From assembly GCA_035285595.1 (NCBI GenBank), contig JAYKGV010000043.1, positions 39,119 through 103,118 of the forward strand: a stretch of DNA of 64,000 bases, read 5' to 3'. This document shows, in pieces, positions 24,921 to 32,396 of the stretch. The first letter of the stretch is position 1. Each line of letters begins with the position of its first letter. The translations under genes were made by a program, and so were the position numbers. Under the pieces are notes generated by a model. That model saw only the letters and a program-made list of their open reading frames with translations, was not told where the DNA came from and made no database searches. This DNA comes from VGJW01 sp035285595. GTDB lineage: Bacteria; Cyanobacteriota; Sericytochromatia; S15B-MN24; VGJW01.

Positions 24921-25499
24921 GTGAAATGGTCGGTGTTGAGAGTCAGCCTTGCCGCGCTGGCGACTGCGGGATGTATCTACGTGCCGCTCGGTTCAGTGCC
25001 GAGCCTGGATACGACGCGTCTCGCCTCAGGAGGACAGAGCGTGCGGCTACGGCCCGTCGTCGAGGCGGGCGGTCTGCGTGTGCAGGGACTCGAATCCCCT
25101 CTGACGATAGCCAACGTGCGGCACGTGGTGGTCTCCCTCTACGAGTTGGAGGGTTCGGCCGAGTTCCCTGTCCTTAACGTGGTCGGGCAAGTCGGTAAGC
25201 CGTTCGTGAGAGACGTGCCGGTTGTCGCGCTGGACGCCTTGATTGTTCTGGGCAGCCAGGTGGAAAAGACCCGCTATCGTATTCGAGCCCGTGCGTACGA
25301 TGCGGACGGCACGGCAGAGTCGTCGCTCATCAGCGTGGATAGCTCGTCCTTTGCGGACGTCGACGTGACCGAGGGCTCGCAAACGGGCGAAGTGCGGTTG
25401 CCGATTCGCCTGCGGGACAAGAAGGTCGGCGAAATCAGGCCAGGCGTGGTCGTCGCGGAGGGCGGAGTGACTCACGAAGGCGAGGAGGGCATCCAGTGA
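24921..25499 (+). CDS. Small lipoprotein with fibronectin-like fold, first gene of an envelope operon
   Basis: GTG 24921 is chosen because GAGGG lies seven bases upstream and the product then begins with a clean lipoprotein signal (VKWSVLRVSLAALATAGC). The 192-residue protein is all-beta: HVVVSLYELEGSAEFPVL, then KTRYRIRARAYDADGTAESS and VDVTEGSQTGEVRLPIRL. The same order, ending in a [YR]RxRAxA[LY] strand followed by an alternating valine strand, is found in the next two genes, so the three are paralogous modules. No enzymatic residues are seen. The stop overlaps the GTG start of the next gene (GTGA). Likely an outer-membrane-attached adhesion or assembly factor, by inference only. Confidence 0.75.
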   Translation: MKWSVLRVSLAALATAGCIYVPLGSVPSLDTTRLASGGQSVRLRPVVEAGGLRVQGLESPLTIANVRHVVVSLYELEGSAEFPVLNVVGQVGKPFVRDVPVVALDALIVLGSQVEKTRYRIRARAYDADGTAESSLISVDSSSFADVDVTEGSQTGEVRLPIRLRDKKVGEIRPGVVVAEGGVTHEGEEGIQ

Positions 25500-26332
25500 T
25501 TCAGCTTGCCAAGTTCAGGCAGGTACTTGCAGGTGGCCTGGCCCTTGCCGCCGTGGCCACGACCGGATGCGTCCTGTCCGGGCCGTCCGGAGTTTCGGGG
25601 ACCGAGTCCCGGGACGTTGTGGTCGGCCTGCGTCCACAGATTCAAGGCGGGCGGTTTATCCAGGCGATCGTTCCCCTGCTGACCGCGTCGGATGTGGCGA
25701 CGGTCGAAGTGACGCCCTTGCTCATGACGGCCACCGGGGTTTATGAGCCCATTCTTGGCGGGACGGCGGCCACGACGTCGGCGGATGATCCGGCGCGTCT
25801 GTTCGTGGCCGTGGGCTCGGAGGGTCTTTTCTCGGGGGGGTATATCGAGTTCCGCAACATGAAAGCCCGGGCAACCTACCGGTTCCAGGCGAAGGCCTTG
25901 TCGTCGTCCGGGCAGGAAATTTCCGACCCCGCAGCCTCCGTGCTTGACCTGCAGGTCGGGTATGACGATAGTCCGACCTTGGCTCCTCTGCCTGTCGTGC
26001 TCAAGGGGACACCTTTCGCGGCGACAGCGGCAGTCCGGATTGTCAGCGGTACCGCTTCTCCAGATTTCGCCAGTATCAGGACCGAGGTGGTTCGGTTGGT
26101 GGGTGGCAGCCCGTCGGTGAGCCTTCCCGGATCGACGGAATCTTTCACTCCCTCCGGGGGTGAAGTCCTGCTGAGTTCTCTCGCGCCGAACACGACCTAT
26201 CGTGTGATCGCCGAAGCGCTGGACGATGCCGGGGCCGTCCTCAGGACCGCCACCGTCGACATCGAGGTCCTCGACGATACTTCGGTGCCTTCCGCCACCT
26301 TGGATTTGTCGCCCGTCCTGCCGCCGACCTGA
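25496..26332 (+). CDS. Lipoprotein with repeated beta-sandwich modules
   Basis: A 278-residue lipoprotein starting with GTG 25496. The signal VLAGGLALAAVATTGC gives a lipidated Cys at residue 25. Two similar beta modules follow: one ending ARATYRFQAKALSSSGQEIS with DLQVGYDDSPTLAPLPVVL, the other ending NTTYRVIAEALDDAGAVLRT with DIEVLDDTSVPSATLDL. The pattern TYRxxAxALxxxGxxL resembles fibronectin type III-like folds. It is coupled by overlap to the genes on both sides (GTGA at 25496; stop at 26332 touches a possible ATG 26332). Function unknown; presumably acts with the kelch-like lipoprotein and barrel protein downstream. Confidence 0.75.
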   Translation: MIQLAKFRQVLAGGLALAAVATTGCVLSGPSGVSGTESRDVVVGLRPQIQGGRFIQAIVPLLTASDVATVEVTPLLMTATGVYEPILGGTAATTSADDPARLFVAVGSEGLFSGGYIEFRNMKARATYRFQAKALSSSGQEISDPAASVLDLQVGYDDSPTLAPLPVVLKGTPFAATAAVRIVSGTASPDFASIRTEVVRLVGGSPSVSLPGSTESFTPSGGEVLLSSLAPNTTYRVIAEALDDAGAVLRTATVDIEVLDDTSVPSATLDLSPVLPPT

Positions 26333-26382
26333 TGCGGCGCCACTCTCTCTTGTCCTTCGAGCCCTCTGGAGTCCTGAATCTG

Positions 26383-26952
26383 ATGAAGCGTCTCTTCCTT
26401 CCCGCCGTATTGGGCCTTGCCGGCTGCAGCACGTTGTCGGTTTTGTTGCCGGAAACCGCCCCTTCCGATGGCGGTGCCCTCGAAATCCGGCCCGCCATTC
26501 GTTCCGGTGGCTTCAAGACCCAGGCGCTCGTGTCGCCTTACACCTCTTCGAACATCGACCATCTGGTGGTGTCGCTGCATGTGGTCAACGGAGCGAACGA
26601 AACTCCGGTTCAGAAGGACGGGCAGCCCCTGAAGGCCACGGTCGCTTCGGGCAGCTTCGACACTCCCGTCACCTTCACGAACCTCAAGCGCAATCTCACT
26701 TACCGCATCAAGGCAAGAGCCTACAAGGCGCCCGGATCCGCCGACGCCGACCTCATCAGCCGCGATGCCTCGAGCAGTATCGACCTGAAGGTCGAGAACG
26801 ACGGGCAAGCCCACCCTCGGCAGCTTGCCCGTCGTGCTCAAGGACGTCGTGTTCTCGGGGTCTGCCACGAGTTCCTTCGACATCACGCCAGGAACCCTCG
26901 TGGCGTCTGGTCCGGAACAGTTCACGTTCGTAAGGCCGAGCACGGAACCTAA
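26383..26952 (+). CDS. Lipoprotein, 5' part of a frameshifted kelch-like gene
   Basis: ATG 26383 gives a canonical lipoprotein signal MKRLFLPAVLGLAGC; ATG 26332 is an in-frame alternative overlapping the upstream stop. The beta module matches the two preceding lipoproteins (NIDHLVVSLHVVNGANETPV, LTYRIKARAYKAPGSADADL, SSIDLKVENDG). After about base 26806 this frame turns into Arg/His-rich nonsense (HPRQLARRAQGRR). Meanwhile the second forward frame continues exactly where the paralogue would: KPTLGSLPVVLKDVV against SPTLAPLPVVLKGTP in the gene at 25496. One base too many near GGGCAAGCC (26803-26811) explains the break. The intact protein would run to 27988. Confidence 0.7.
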   Translation: MKRLFLPAVLGLAGCSTLSVLLPETAPSDGGALEIRPAIRSGGFKTQALVSPYTSSNIDHLVVSLHVVNGANETPVQKDGQPLKATVASGSFDTPVTFTNLKRNLTYRIKARAYKAPGSADADLISRDASSSIDLKVENDGQAHPRQLARRAQGRRVLGVCHEFLRHHARNPRGVWSGTVHVRKAEHGT

Positions 26953-27988
26953 GCCCGGCGAACCCGCGCCCGCAGAGCCGCGCATCAAGGACAAGATCCA
27001 GCCCTTCGTGGAGCATTCGAGACTGCCCTATCTGTTGCAGGAGACGATGCCGCTACGGGTCGGGAACCGTCTCTATTTGTTCGGTGGCATTACCCCGTTG
27101 CAGGGTGTGGTTCAGTCCACAGACTCCATTCTGGTAGCCAATCTGGATGACCAGGGCCAACTGGGGACCTTCACGAAGGTTTCAGACACCCATCTGGTGA
27201 CGCCTCGTCATCTCGGCTGGGCCACACGCCTCGGTGACTATGTCTATGTCGTGGGTGGTTTCGTTGGCGCCAAGGAAAGTTCGGCCACGACGACGGTCGA
27301 GCGTGCTCGTATTGCGGCGGATGGTTCGCTGGGTGCCTTTGAGTTGGTGTCCGGGGTGGACCTGCTCAGTGCGCGCGGTGGCTTCGCCTACCTCAATACA
27401 GGCAACTGGCTGTATGTGACAGGTGGGAAGCCTGGATCTACTGGGAATTCGATCGGGTCGACCGAGAGGGCTCCCGTAAGCCCGGACGGGACAGTTGGAA
27501 CCTTTGAGGCGGCGACACCAACGCTCGGGACTCCCCGCTGGAGCATGCCTGGCGTTCGGATCGGGAACTACTTCTATTTGCTTGGCGGCGAGACGATTGT
27601 GGGGAGTTCAGAATCTCAGTTGAGAACCATCGAGCGCAGTGAGGTGGGCGCGGATGGAACTCTGGGTGCGTTCAGCACACTGTCCACGCAGCTGTCGGTG
27701 GCCCGCAACCGCTCTGGTTTCGCCTTGCTGTTCGATCGCATCTATCTTTTCGGGGGCTTCACGGGTACCGGTTACCTGAAGCAACTTGAACAGGGCACGA
27801 TTGGGACTGATGACACCTTGTCCGACTTCAAGGCCAGTGCGGATTCGACCTTGGTTCAGGGTCTAGAGAACGGGATCACGGTAGCTGCCGGGAACTCCGT
27901 GTACTACATCGGTGGCTTCAACTTCTCGAACCAGCAAGGCATGAATCTCGTGCAGAGGGCTCCCATTCTCGTGGAGGTGGCCCAGTGA
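26825..27988 (+). CDS. Kelch-like beta-propeller, 3' part of the frameshifted lipoprotein gene
   Basis: This frame lacks a normal start (first candidate is TTG 26825) and continues the lipoprotein that begins at 26383. After a short linker with EPKPGEPAPAEP, about six blades of 45-55 residues follow, each carrying YLFGG or YVVGG strands (RLYLFGGITPL, YVYVVGGFVG, YFYLLGGETI, RIYLFGGFTG, VYYIGGFNF). A second motif, T[IV]ERA.[IV]..DG[ST][LV]G.F, recurs between blades. Without the leader it would not be exported, so either the frameshift is a sequence error or the gene is dead. The same blade motif occurs in the 902-residue protein at 56307-59015. The stop at 27988 overlaps the next ATG. Confidence 0.75.
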   Translation: MPVVLKDVVFSGSATSSFDITPGTLVASGPEQFTFVRPSTEPKPGEPAPAEPRIKDKIQPFVEHSRLPYLLQETMPLRVGNRLYLFGGITPLQGVVQSTDSILVANLDDQGQLGTFTKVSDTHLVTPRHLGWATRLGDYVYVVGGFVGAKESSATTTVERARIAADGSLGAFELVSGVDLLSARGGFAYLNTGNWLYVTGGKPGSTGNSIGSTERAPVSPDGTVGTFEAATPTLGTPRWSMPGVRIGNYFYLLGGETIVGSSESQLRTIERSEVGADGTLGAFSTLSTQLSVARNRSGFALLFDRIYLFGGFTGTGYLKQLEQGTIGTDDTLSDFKASADSTLVQGLENGITVAAGNSVYYIGGFNFSNQQGMNLVQRAPILVEVAQ

Positions 27989-28353
27989 TGGCCGGTCTTC
28001 CTCGAGGCCGGCGTCTGGCTCGCAAGGCTGCACTGCTTGCCGTGTCCGTAGCGGCGTCCGTCGTGCCGGCCGCGCCCACACTGGCGGATGAAGAGCCTGC
28101 GGTTCCCCTGATCGGCGACAACTACAAGGTGGCGTCGGCCCGGACCGCGAGCAGTCTTGCGGCAGCTGGCCTGCATATCGTCCCGGGATATCTGGGTGCT
28201 CCGGGTGAGGTCGACTTGAGCGTCCGGGGGGGTATGTGGCCTATCCCGATGCGGGTGCCAGCCTCATCGGAGCCCAGGTGGCCCTGCAGGCTCGCCTGTC
28301 CGATGGTCTGGCTTTTCTGGCCGATCTGGGGCCACGCACCAGTGTGGGCGTGA
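27988..28353 (+). CDS. Exported barrel-like protein, 5' part of a frameshifted gene
   Basis: ATG 27988 overlaps the upstream TGA (TGATG). The product begins with a signal peptide (ARKAALLAVSVAASVVPAAPTLA). The mature part up to about residue 80 reads LGAPGEVDLSVRGG and then degenerates. At a run of seven G residues (28226-28232) the sensible reading moves to the second forward frame (YVAYPDAGASLIGAQ). One missing G in this homopolymer explains it. The full protein would span 27988-29552. Confidence 0.65.
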   Translation: MAGLPRGRRLARKAALLAVSVAASVVPAAPTLADEEPAVPLIGDNYKVASARTASSLAAAGLHIVPGYLGAPGEVDLSVRGGMWPIPMRVPASSEPRWPCRLACPMVWLFWPIWGHAPVWA

Positions 28354-29552
28354 GGGGACCGTTGCTGGCCCAAGATGATCTGGCGCTGGGATGGGACGTT
28401 CGGTACCGTGCCGATCAGTACTTCCTGGCTGCTCCGGGCGGCGTGGGTCTGTCGGCGCCGGGCTTCGGCCTGGTGCCGGGATTCTCCGGCGCCGTGGCCC
28501 AGGGGCTCGAGGCTGCCGCCAATGGCCGTTGGTCCCTGGGCGATCTCGCCCTGTATGTCACGCCGGCGCTCTACTCGATGTCCAATCGCTCGGGCGTGGG
28601 GTTCCGGGGCGCGGTGGACTGGACGGTGGGCGACTGGGTATTGGGATTGGGGACCTTCGGGGACTTCAATCTGATCAATCCGGCTGCCGGATCCACGGGT
28701 CTTCAGACGAGTGAGTGGCAGCACTTCGCCGGTCTGCGGCGTGTGCTGTCCGACTATGCCTATCTCCAGGCCAATTTCGTGACCTCTCCTGGTGACAGCT
28801 ACGGCCTGCCGGTCAATAGCCTCTTGGTCGGCATCGGGGCGCGGCTGGTGACCCGGCCGGCGCCGGTACCCACTCCTGAGCCCACTCCTGAGCCGACGCC
28901 TGAGCCGACGCCGACGCCGGCACCGACCCCTGAGCCGGTGCCCACGCCAGAGGTTAGGCCTGCGCCCGATTACGACAGCTTGAGCGGTCGTCTGGTCAAT
29001 GGTCTCGATCCTGCGACGACGGCGCGTGTCACGGTTGCGCTCAAGCAGCTTAAGGGGCGTTCATGGCGGTCACTCTCCACCACCGTGGAGACCGATGCCG
29101 AGGGACGCTTTGTCTTCCATCGTTTGCCGGCCGGCACCTATCAGGTGGTCTATCGGGCACGTGAGGCCGCGGCGAATACGATCGGTGCGGCGGTTACCTC
29201 GCCCGTCGAGGTACGTGATGGCATGGGGGCTGTTCAGGACCTTGACATCGCCTGGGAGGCCTCGGCACTCCGGATCGTTCGGCGCAACGACCGATTGGAA
29301 GGTACCTGGGCTCCTAAGGTGGACATCCCAGGGGCGTCCTACCAGCTGGTTCTGCAGGCGCCTGGGAAGGCAGGCAGCGTGCTCGTGCTCGAGAGTCCGC
29401 TGTCGGGTAGCCTTTCAGGTACCATTCGGCTTTCGCCCGAAGTTCGGTCGAGGAAGAACCTGTTCTGCATCGTCAAGTATGTGACACCAGGGGGAACCTT
29501 CCTTGGCGGCAACGCCTACGGGCAGTCCTATCCCAGGCCCATGCCCCAGTAG
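28236..29552 (+). CDS. Outer-membrane barrel-like domain, Pro/Thr linker and carboxypeptidase-regulatory-like domain (3' part of the frameshifted gene)
   Basis: About 200 residues of alternating aromatic/polar beta strands (WSLGDLALYVTPALYSMSN, VDWTVGDWVLGLGTFGDF, LQANFVTSPGDSYGLPVNS) suggest an outer-membrane barrel. A linker of repeated PTPEPTPE units (about 28869-28952) follows, then a regulatory-like beta domain (TVETDAEGRFVFHRLPAGTY) and a last beta unit ending FCIVKYVTPGG. The sequence is continuous with the signal-peptide piece at 27988 across the G7 tract. It ends the operon that starts at 24921. Function unknown; an anchor or secretion partner for the lipoproteins upstream is inferred from gene order only. 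Confidence 0.65.
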   Translation: MAYPDAGASLIGAQVALQARLSDGLAFLADLGPRTSVGVRGPLLAQDDLALGWDVRYRADQYFLAAPGGVGLSAPGFGLVPGFSGAVAQGLEAAANGRWSLGDLALYVTPALYSMSNRSGVGFRGAVDWTVGDWVLGLGTFGDFNLINPAAGSTGLQTSEWQHFAGLRRVLSDYAYLQANFVTSPGDSYGLPVNSLLVGIGARLVTRPAPVPTPEPTPEPTPEPTPTPAPTPEPVPTPEVRPAPDYDSLSGRLVNGLDPATTARVTVALKQLKGRSWRSLSTTVETDAEGRFVFHRLPAGTYQVVYRAREAAANTIGAAVTSPVEVRDGMGAVQDLDIAWEASALRIVRRNDRLEGTWAPKVDIPGASYQLVLQAPGKAGSVLVLESPLSGSLSGTIRLSPEVRSRKNLFCIVKYVTPGGTFLGGNAYGQSYPRPMPQ

Positions 29553-29576
29553 GTCCCACGTTCCCGAGGTGATATG

Positions 29577-29606
29577 CATCCCCCGACCCGTCAGGTTCGG
29601 GGGATG
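29577..29606 (+). terminator. Hairpin terminator candidate after the plus-strand envelope operon
   Basis: The arms CATCCCCCGA and TCGGGGGATG pair over 10 bp around a loop of about ten bases, starting 25 bases after the stop codon at 29552. No immediate T-tract follows, so efficiency is uncertain. Confidence 0.5.
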
Positions 29607-29826
29607 TGCTTTGGGGATGGGTCATGGGCGTGCGCACGAGGCTGGTGTGGCCAGGCTTGTTTTTTGATTGTTAAATCTAGCTCAGGAGTTTGCGGGCAAT
29701 CCCATATCTCTCATGTGAAGGGCGCGCCGGTCGGGGGGCCGACGAGCTTGGATCCTGAAGAGAGGCCAACCGGTCCGGGGACCGGTCGATGCAGGAGGGG
29801 AGATCTCCAAAGAGCGTGTCTCAGGG

Positions 29827-29852
29827 GCGCGAAGGTCGGGGGGCCTTCGCGC
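29827..29852 (-). terminator. Hairpin terminator candidate after the SUMF1-like gene
   Basis: A perfect 9-bp stem GCGCGAAGG/CCTTCGCGC with an 8-base G-rich loop lies 21 bases beyond the minus-strand stop at 29873. No T-tract is present on either strand. Confidence 0.45.
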
Positions 29853-29872
29853 TTCGCCTTTGGGGCGTGGGC

Positions 29873-30649
29873 TCAGAGACTGCGGGCCAGGCGGAAGCCG
29901 ACGCTGGAATCGCGGTAGTTCATGTGCAACGGTTGCCGGTGGTCGGGCTTTGCGGTGTCGCGGCTGCTGGCCCACGAGCCGCCCTTGACGACCCGAAAGT
30001 TAAGCGCGGCGGGGTCCCTCGGGGAGCCGGCCACGTCGTGGCACCACTCCCAGACATTCCCTGCCATGTCGTAAAGCCCCAACGCCTGGGCGGGGTGGCG
30101 GCCGACGGGGTGGGTGGTCTTGCGAGACGTGTCCTCAAGCCAGGAACCCGCGGGGGGCAGATGGGACGCTGAGACCGTCCTGCGGGCCCCTGCGGCCGCC
30201 CAGGCCCATTCGTTCTCCGTCGGCAGGCGGTAGCCCTTCATGGCCTGCGGATCGGGGCCCGCCAGCCGAACCACCTTGCAGGTGGTTCCCGTGCCCGGGT
30301 AGGCTCGGCATTTCTCGAGGACGTAGCTCTCAGGCAGCTTGTCCCTGCGCGAGAGCGCGTTGGCGAAGGCTGCGGCTTCGGTCCAGTTGATGGATTCGAC
30401 GGGGCAATCGTCGCAATTGGCAAAGCCGGAAGGCTCGGAGTGTAGCAGGGCACGCCACTGGCGCTGGGTCACTTCGGTGGTTTGCAGCAGGAAGGGCCGA
30501 ACCTTGCTGCCTTTCAGCAGCTGGCCGCCCGGTACGCGAACGAACTCGAGGGGAGGCGTGTCGGCCGCAAGTGGGATGGCAAGACGGCCGCCCATGACAG
30601 CCAGAAGCGACGAGGCGAGGAGTAGGGCAGGAGGCAGCGTGAAGGCCAT
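29873..30649 (-). CDS. SUMF1/FGE-fold protein (formylglycine-generating enzyme-like), exported
   Basis: A 258-residue protein with an N-terminal hydrophobic signal (PPALLLASSLLAVMGG) and a SUMF1 (FGE-sulfatase) domain: FVRVPGGQLLKGS, TTEVTQRQWRALL, RLPTENEWAWAAAG, GLYDMAGNVWEW, VVKGGSW and SSVGFRLAR appear in family order. The catalytic cysteines of true formylglycine-generating enzyme, located in the GGS...GFR segment, are absent, and no sulfatase gene is near. It is therefore more likely a binding or structural SUMF1-fold protein than an enzyme. Two extra cysteine pairs (NCDDC and CRAYPGTGTTC) may form disulfides, as expected for an exported protein. It is the last gene of the operon starting at 31864. 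Confidence 0.82.
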   Translation of the reverse strand: MAFTLPPALLLASSLLAVMGGRLAIPLAADTPPLEFVRVPGGQLLKGSKVRPFLLQTTEVTQRQWRALLHSEPSGFANCDDCPVESINWTEAAAFANALSRRDKLPESYVLEKCRAYPGTGTTCKVVRLAGPDPQAMKGYRLPTENEWAWAAAGARRTVSASHLPPAGSWLEDTSRKTTHPVGRHPAQALGLYDMAGNVWEWCHDVAGSPRDPAALNFRVVKGGSWASSRDTAKPDHRQPLHMNYRDSSVGFRLARSL

Positions 30650-30655
30650 CAGGCC

Positions 30656-30874
30656 CTATGGTGGCCCGGGTAGGCTGGTTCCTGCAAGTGTTTGCTCCTT
30701 CGGTGCTGGCCCGCCATCAGAGGAGGTGGGCTCGAGGGGGCTCTGGTCGGCCTCGTCTGTACGAGGAGAGCCCGACGGCTCATCGACGTTCTGGGGCTCA
30801 GGGGGCGTTCCCGGCCTCTTCTTGACCGTGTTCCCGAGGGCTTCTTCACGACCCGCACGCTTCGGAACGACCAA
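30656..30874 (-). CDS. Pro/Ser/Glu-rich tail, probable frameshifted continuation of the upstream lipoprotein
   Basis: A 72-codon frame with no proper start (TTG 30874) and low-complexity acidic content (VDEPSGSPRTDEADQSP...). It stops six bases before the SUMF1-like gene, as a real operon member would. Read upstream in this frame it joins the lipoprotein frame at a C-rich stretch (30917-30932), giving a continuous Pro/Ser/Thr-rich tail. A single-base frameshift there is the simplest explanation, but an independent small gene is not excluded. Confidence 0.35.
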   Translation of the reverse strand: MVVPKRAGREEALGNTVKKRPGTPPEPQNVDEPSGSPRTDEADQSPLEPTSSDGGPAPKEQTLAGTSLPGPP

Positions 30875-30908
30875 GGCCAGGTTCGGGCGCCCGCGAGCCC
30901 GTTCTGCT

Positions 30909-31220
30909 TCAGGTGTCTTCGAGGGGAGGGGCTGTCGGTGCGAGAACAGGGGGTGAAGGCGAGGGTGAGGGCGTGGCGGTGGAAACGGGGCTCAGTGTCG
31001 GTTCTGCACGTGTCGTCGCCTCGGGTGACGGGACGGCCTCGGGGCTGGGCGAGGTCTCGGGACACTCGGGCATGAACCGCATCCTTCCGGGACCGCTGGG
31101 TGGCGAGCAGCCTTCGTCGGGGCGAATGACCCACGTGTGCGAAGCGAGCGGGAGGTTCACGCAACCGCTCAGGGCGAGGGGCAGGAGGGCGCGTTTCAGA
31201 GGCGGGAAGATCTGCTTCAA
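30909..31220 (-). CDS. Small Pro/Ser/Thr-rich lipoprotein
   Basis: A 103-residue lipoprotein with signal LKRALLPLALSGC and, from about residue 52, a linker-like repeat region (PSPEAVPSPEATTRAEP...PSPSPSPPV). The mature N-terminus has three Cys-containing turns (WVIRPDEGCSPPSGPG, MPECPETS). ATG 31220 overlaps the stop of the upstream barrel gene (ATGA). The short folded part and long linker suggest a truncated surface protein, possibly because the frame is broken near 30925. Confidence 0.65.
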   Translation of the reverse strand: MKQIFPPLKRALLPLALSGCVNLPLASHTWVIRPDEGCSPPSGPGRMRFMPECPETSPSPEAVPSPEATTRAEPTLSPVSTATPSPSPSPPVLAPTAPPLEDT

Positions 31221-31864
31221 AGAGCGGCCCTCAGACCGACGAGCCCCTGTCCGCCCAGGGTCAGCTCTGCGTGCGGCAAGATGCGCAGGGCAAGCTCCGG
31301 GTTGATCACCAGCAGCAGGTCACCACGATACTTTAGCCCCCCAAGATGAGACAGGCTGCTCACCAGGGCGGCCGGACCCACGGCGACTCGTAGCCGCAAG
31401 GGGCCCACGGGCAGGGATGCCACCAGTTGAGGCTGCACCACGGCTGTCCAGCCTGTGTAGGTGTCGGTGCGGTAGCCCAATCCTGTCTGGGGCGCGAGCA
31501 CGGATCCGTAGGCCTCGGTCCTGGGAATGCCCGTGAAGTCCGGGGGGGTGGTGCCCAGATGGACACTGAAGCCCAGCGAGGGGGCATCGGCTTCACCCGC
31601 CACTCGTCGGGTCCAGCGTAGGCCAGCTACGCCGAGCAGCGGTGAAACAGCCGCACCGACGGTGGTGTCGTCGTCCAGAGCCCTATCGAGAGCGAGTGTG
31701 TAGAGTCCTGCTGCGACCAGCGTCTGGTCACGCCTGAAGTCCGTGACGGGCAAGGTCGAACACTGGGCGGGTTGGCCCCAGGGGCCCGATAGGCCCCACC
31801 CCATCAGGCATAGGCCCGTCAGCTGGCGACCCAGCAGGCTATGGCGTAAGGGAGTGCGAGACAT
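31217..31864 (-). CDS. Exported beta-barrel-like protein
   Basis: A 215-residue protein with a signal-like N-terminus (LTGLCLMGWGLSGPWG). The body is made of alternating amphipathic strands (TLVAAGLYTLALDRALDDDTT, AGLRWTRRVAGEADAPSLGF, GWTAVVQPQLVASLPVGPLR, LRLRVAVGPAALVSSLSHLG), which suggests an eight-strand outer-membrane barrel. The last residue is Leu rather than the Phe often seen at barrel ends. It is the first gene of a minus-strand operon with the lipoprotein at 30909 and the SUMF1-like protein at 29873. Confidence 0.65.
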   Translation of the reverse strand: MSRTPLRHSLLGRQLTGLCLMGWGLSGPWGQPAQCSTLPVTDFRRDQTLVAAGLYTLALDRALDDDTTVGAAVSPLLGVAGLRWTRRVAGEADAPSLGFSVHLGTTPPDFTGIPRTEAYGSVLAPQTGLGYRTDTYTGWTAVVQPQLVASLPVGPLRLRVAVGPAALVSSLSHLGGLKYRGDLLLVINPELALRILPHAELTLGGQGLVGLRAAL

Positions 31865-31949
31865 CTTGGCCTCCGGGTGGTCGGAGAATTCTAACCCGAC
31901 AAAGGCACGTTCAACCCTTGTCGCGGAGGCGGGCCTCGGTCAGCTTGAG

Positions 31950-32228
31950 ATGATGAAAGCCTCGAGCGAGCGTCATGGCTGGGTGGCCGGCGTCAGGACG
32001 GCGTCGACCCATCCCCCTCGAGGGACATTTGCATTGCCGCCCCTCGACCTGGCCCGGGTGATGGCGGATCCCAAGGTGTCTCCGCGAGGCCTCGGCTCGG
32101 CTATCCGGATGGTGCAGTTCTACCTCAATCGGGCGGGGCGCCGGCTGTCATCCGAGCGCCGACAGGCCCTTGAAGAAGCCAAGGGGATTCTGCAGGCGTG
32201 GCACCGAGAGGGTGGGAAGCGTTCCTGA
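31950..32228 (+). CDS. DUF3175-like small protein
   Basis: The open frame begins at 31743 inside the divergent barrel gene; ATG 31950 (or 31953) is the probable start, giving about 92 residues. RGTFALPPLDLARVMADPKV followed by GSAIRMVQFYLNRAGRRLSS and RRQALEEAKGIL matches my memory of the DUF3175 family (FYINRAG motif), small basic bacterial proteins of unknown function. No export signal. The ribosome binding site is weak. Confidence 0.6.
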   Translation: MMKASSERHGWVAGVRTASTHPPRGTFALPPLDLARVMADPKVSPRGLGSAIRMVQFYLNRAGRRLSSERRQALEEAKGILQAWHREGGKRS

Positions 32229-32396
32229 ACGGAACGCCTTGGCACGACCTCCCATAGGTGCCCCGATCGAGAACCGCGCCCGTCTGGACATCTGGGAGAT
32301 GCCACGGATCCTCCTTCCCTTCTGGGAGCGACCTGAAGGCTCATCTGGCATTCAGGGCCAAGCAACCTTGGTTCTTTATCGTCCGATAATCCCTTC

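Larger units (their letters stand above)
29553..29872. other. Convergent intergenic region with two hairpins
   Basis: About 320 bases between the convergent barrel-protein gene and the SUMF1-like gene. It contains a 10-bp stem hairpin at 29577-29606 just after the plus-strand gene, a T-tract (GTTTTTTG) near 29660, and a 9-bp perfect stem at 29827-29852 before the minus-strand gene end. I see no gene in it. Confidence 0.55.

Noticed and set aside
29873..30649. True sulfatase-maturing enzyme
   Set aside because: The catalytic cysteines near the C-terminus are missing and no sulfatase is nearby.
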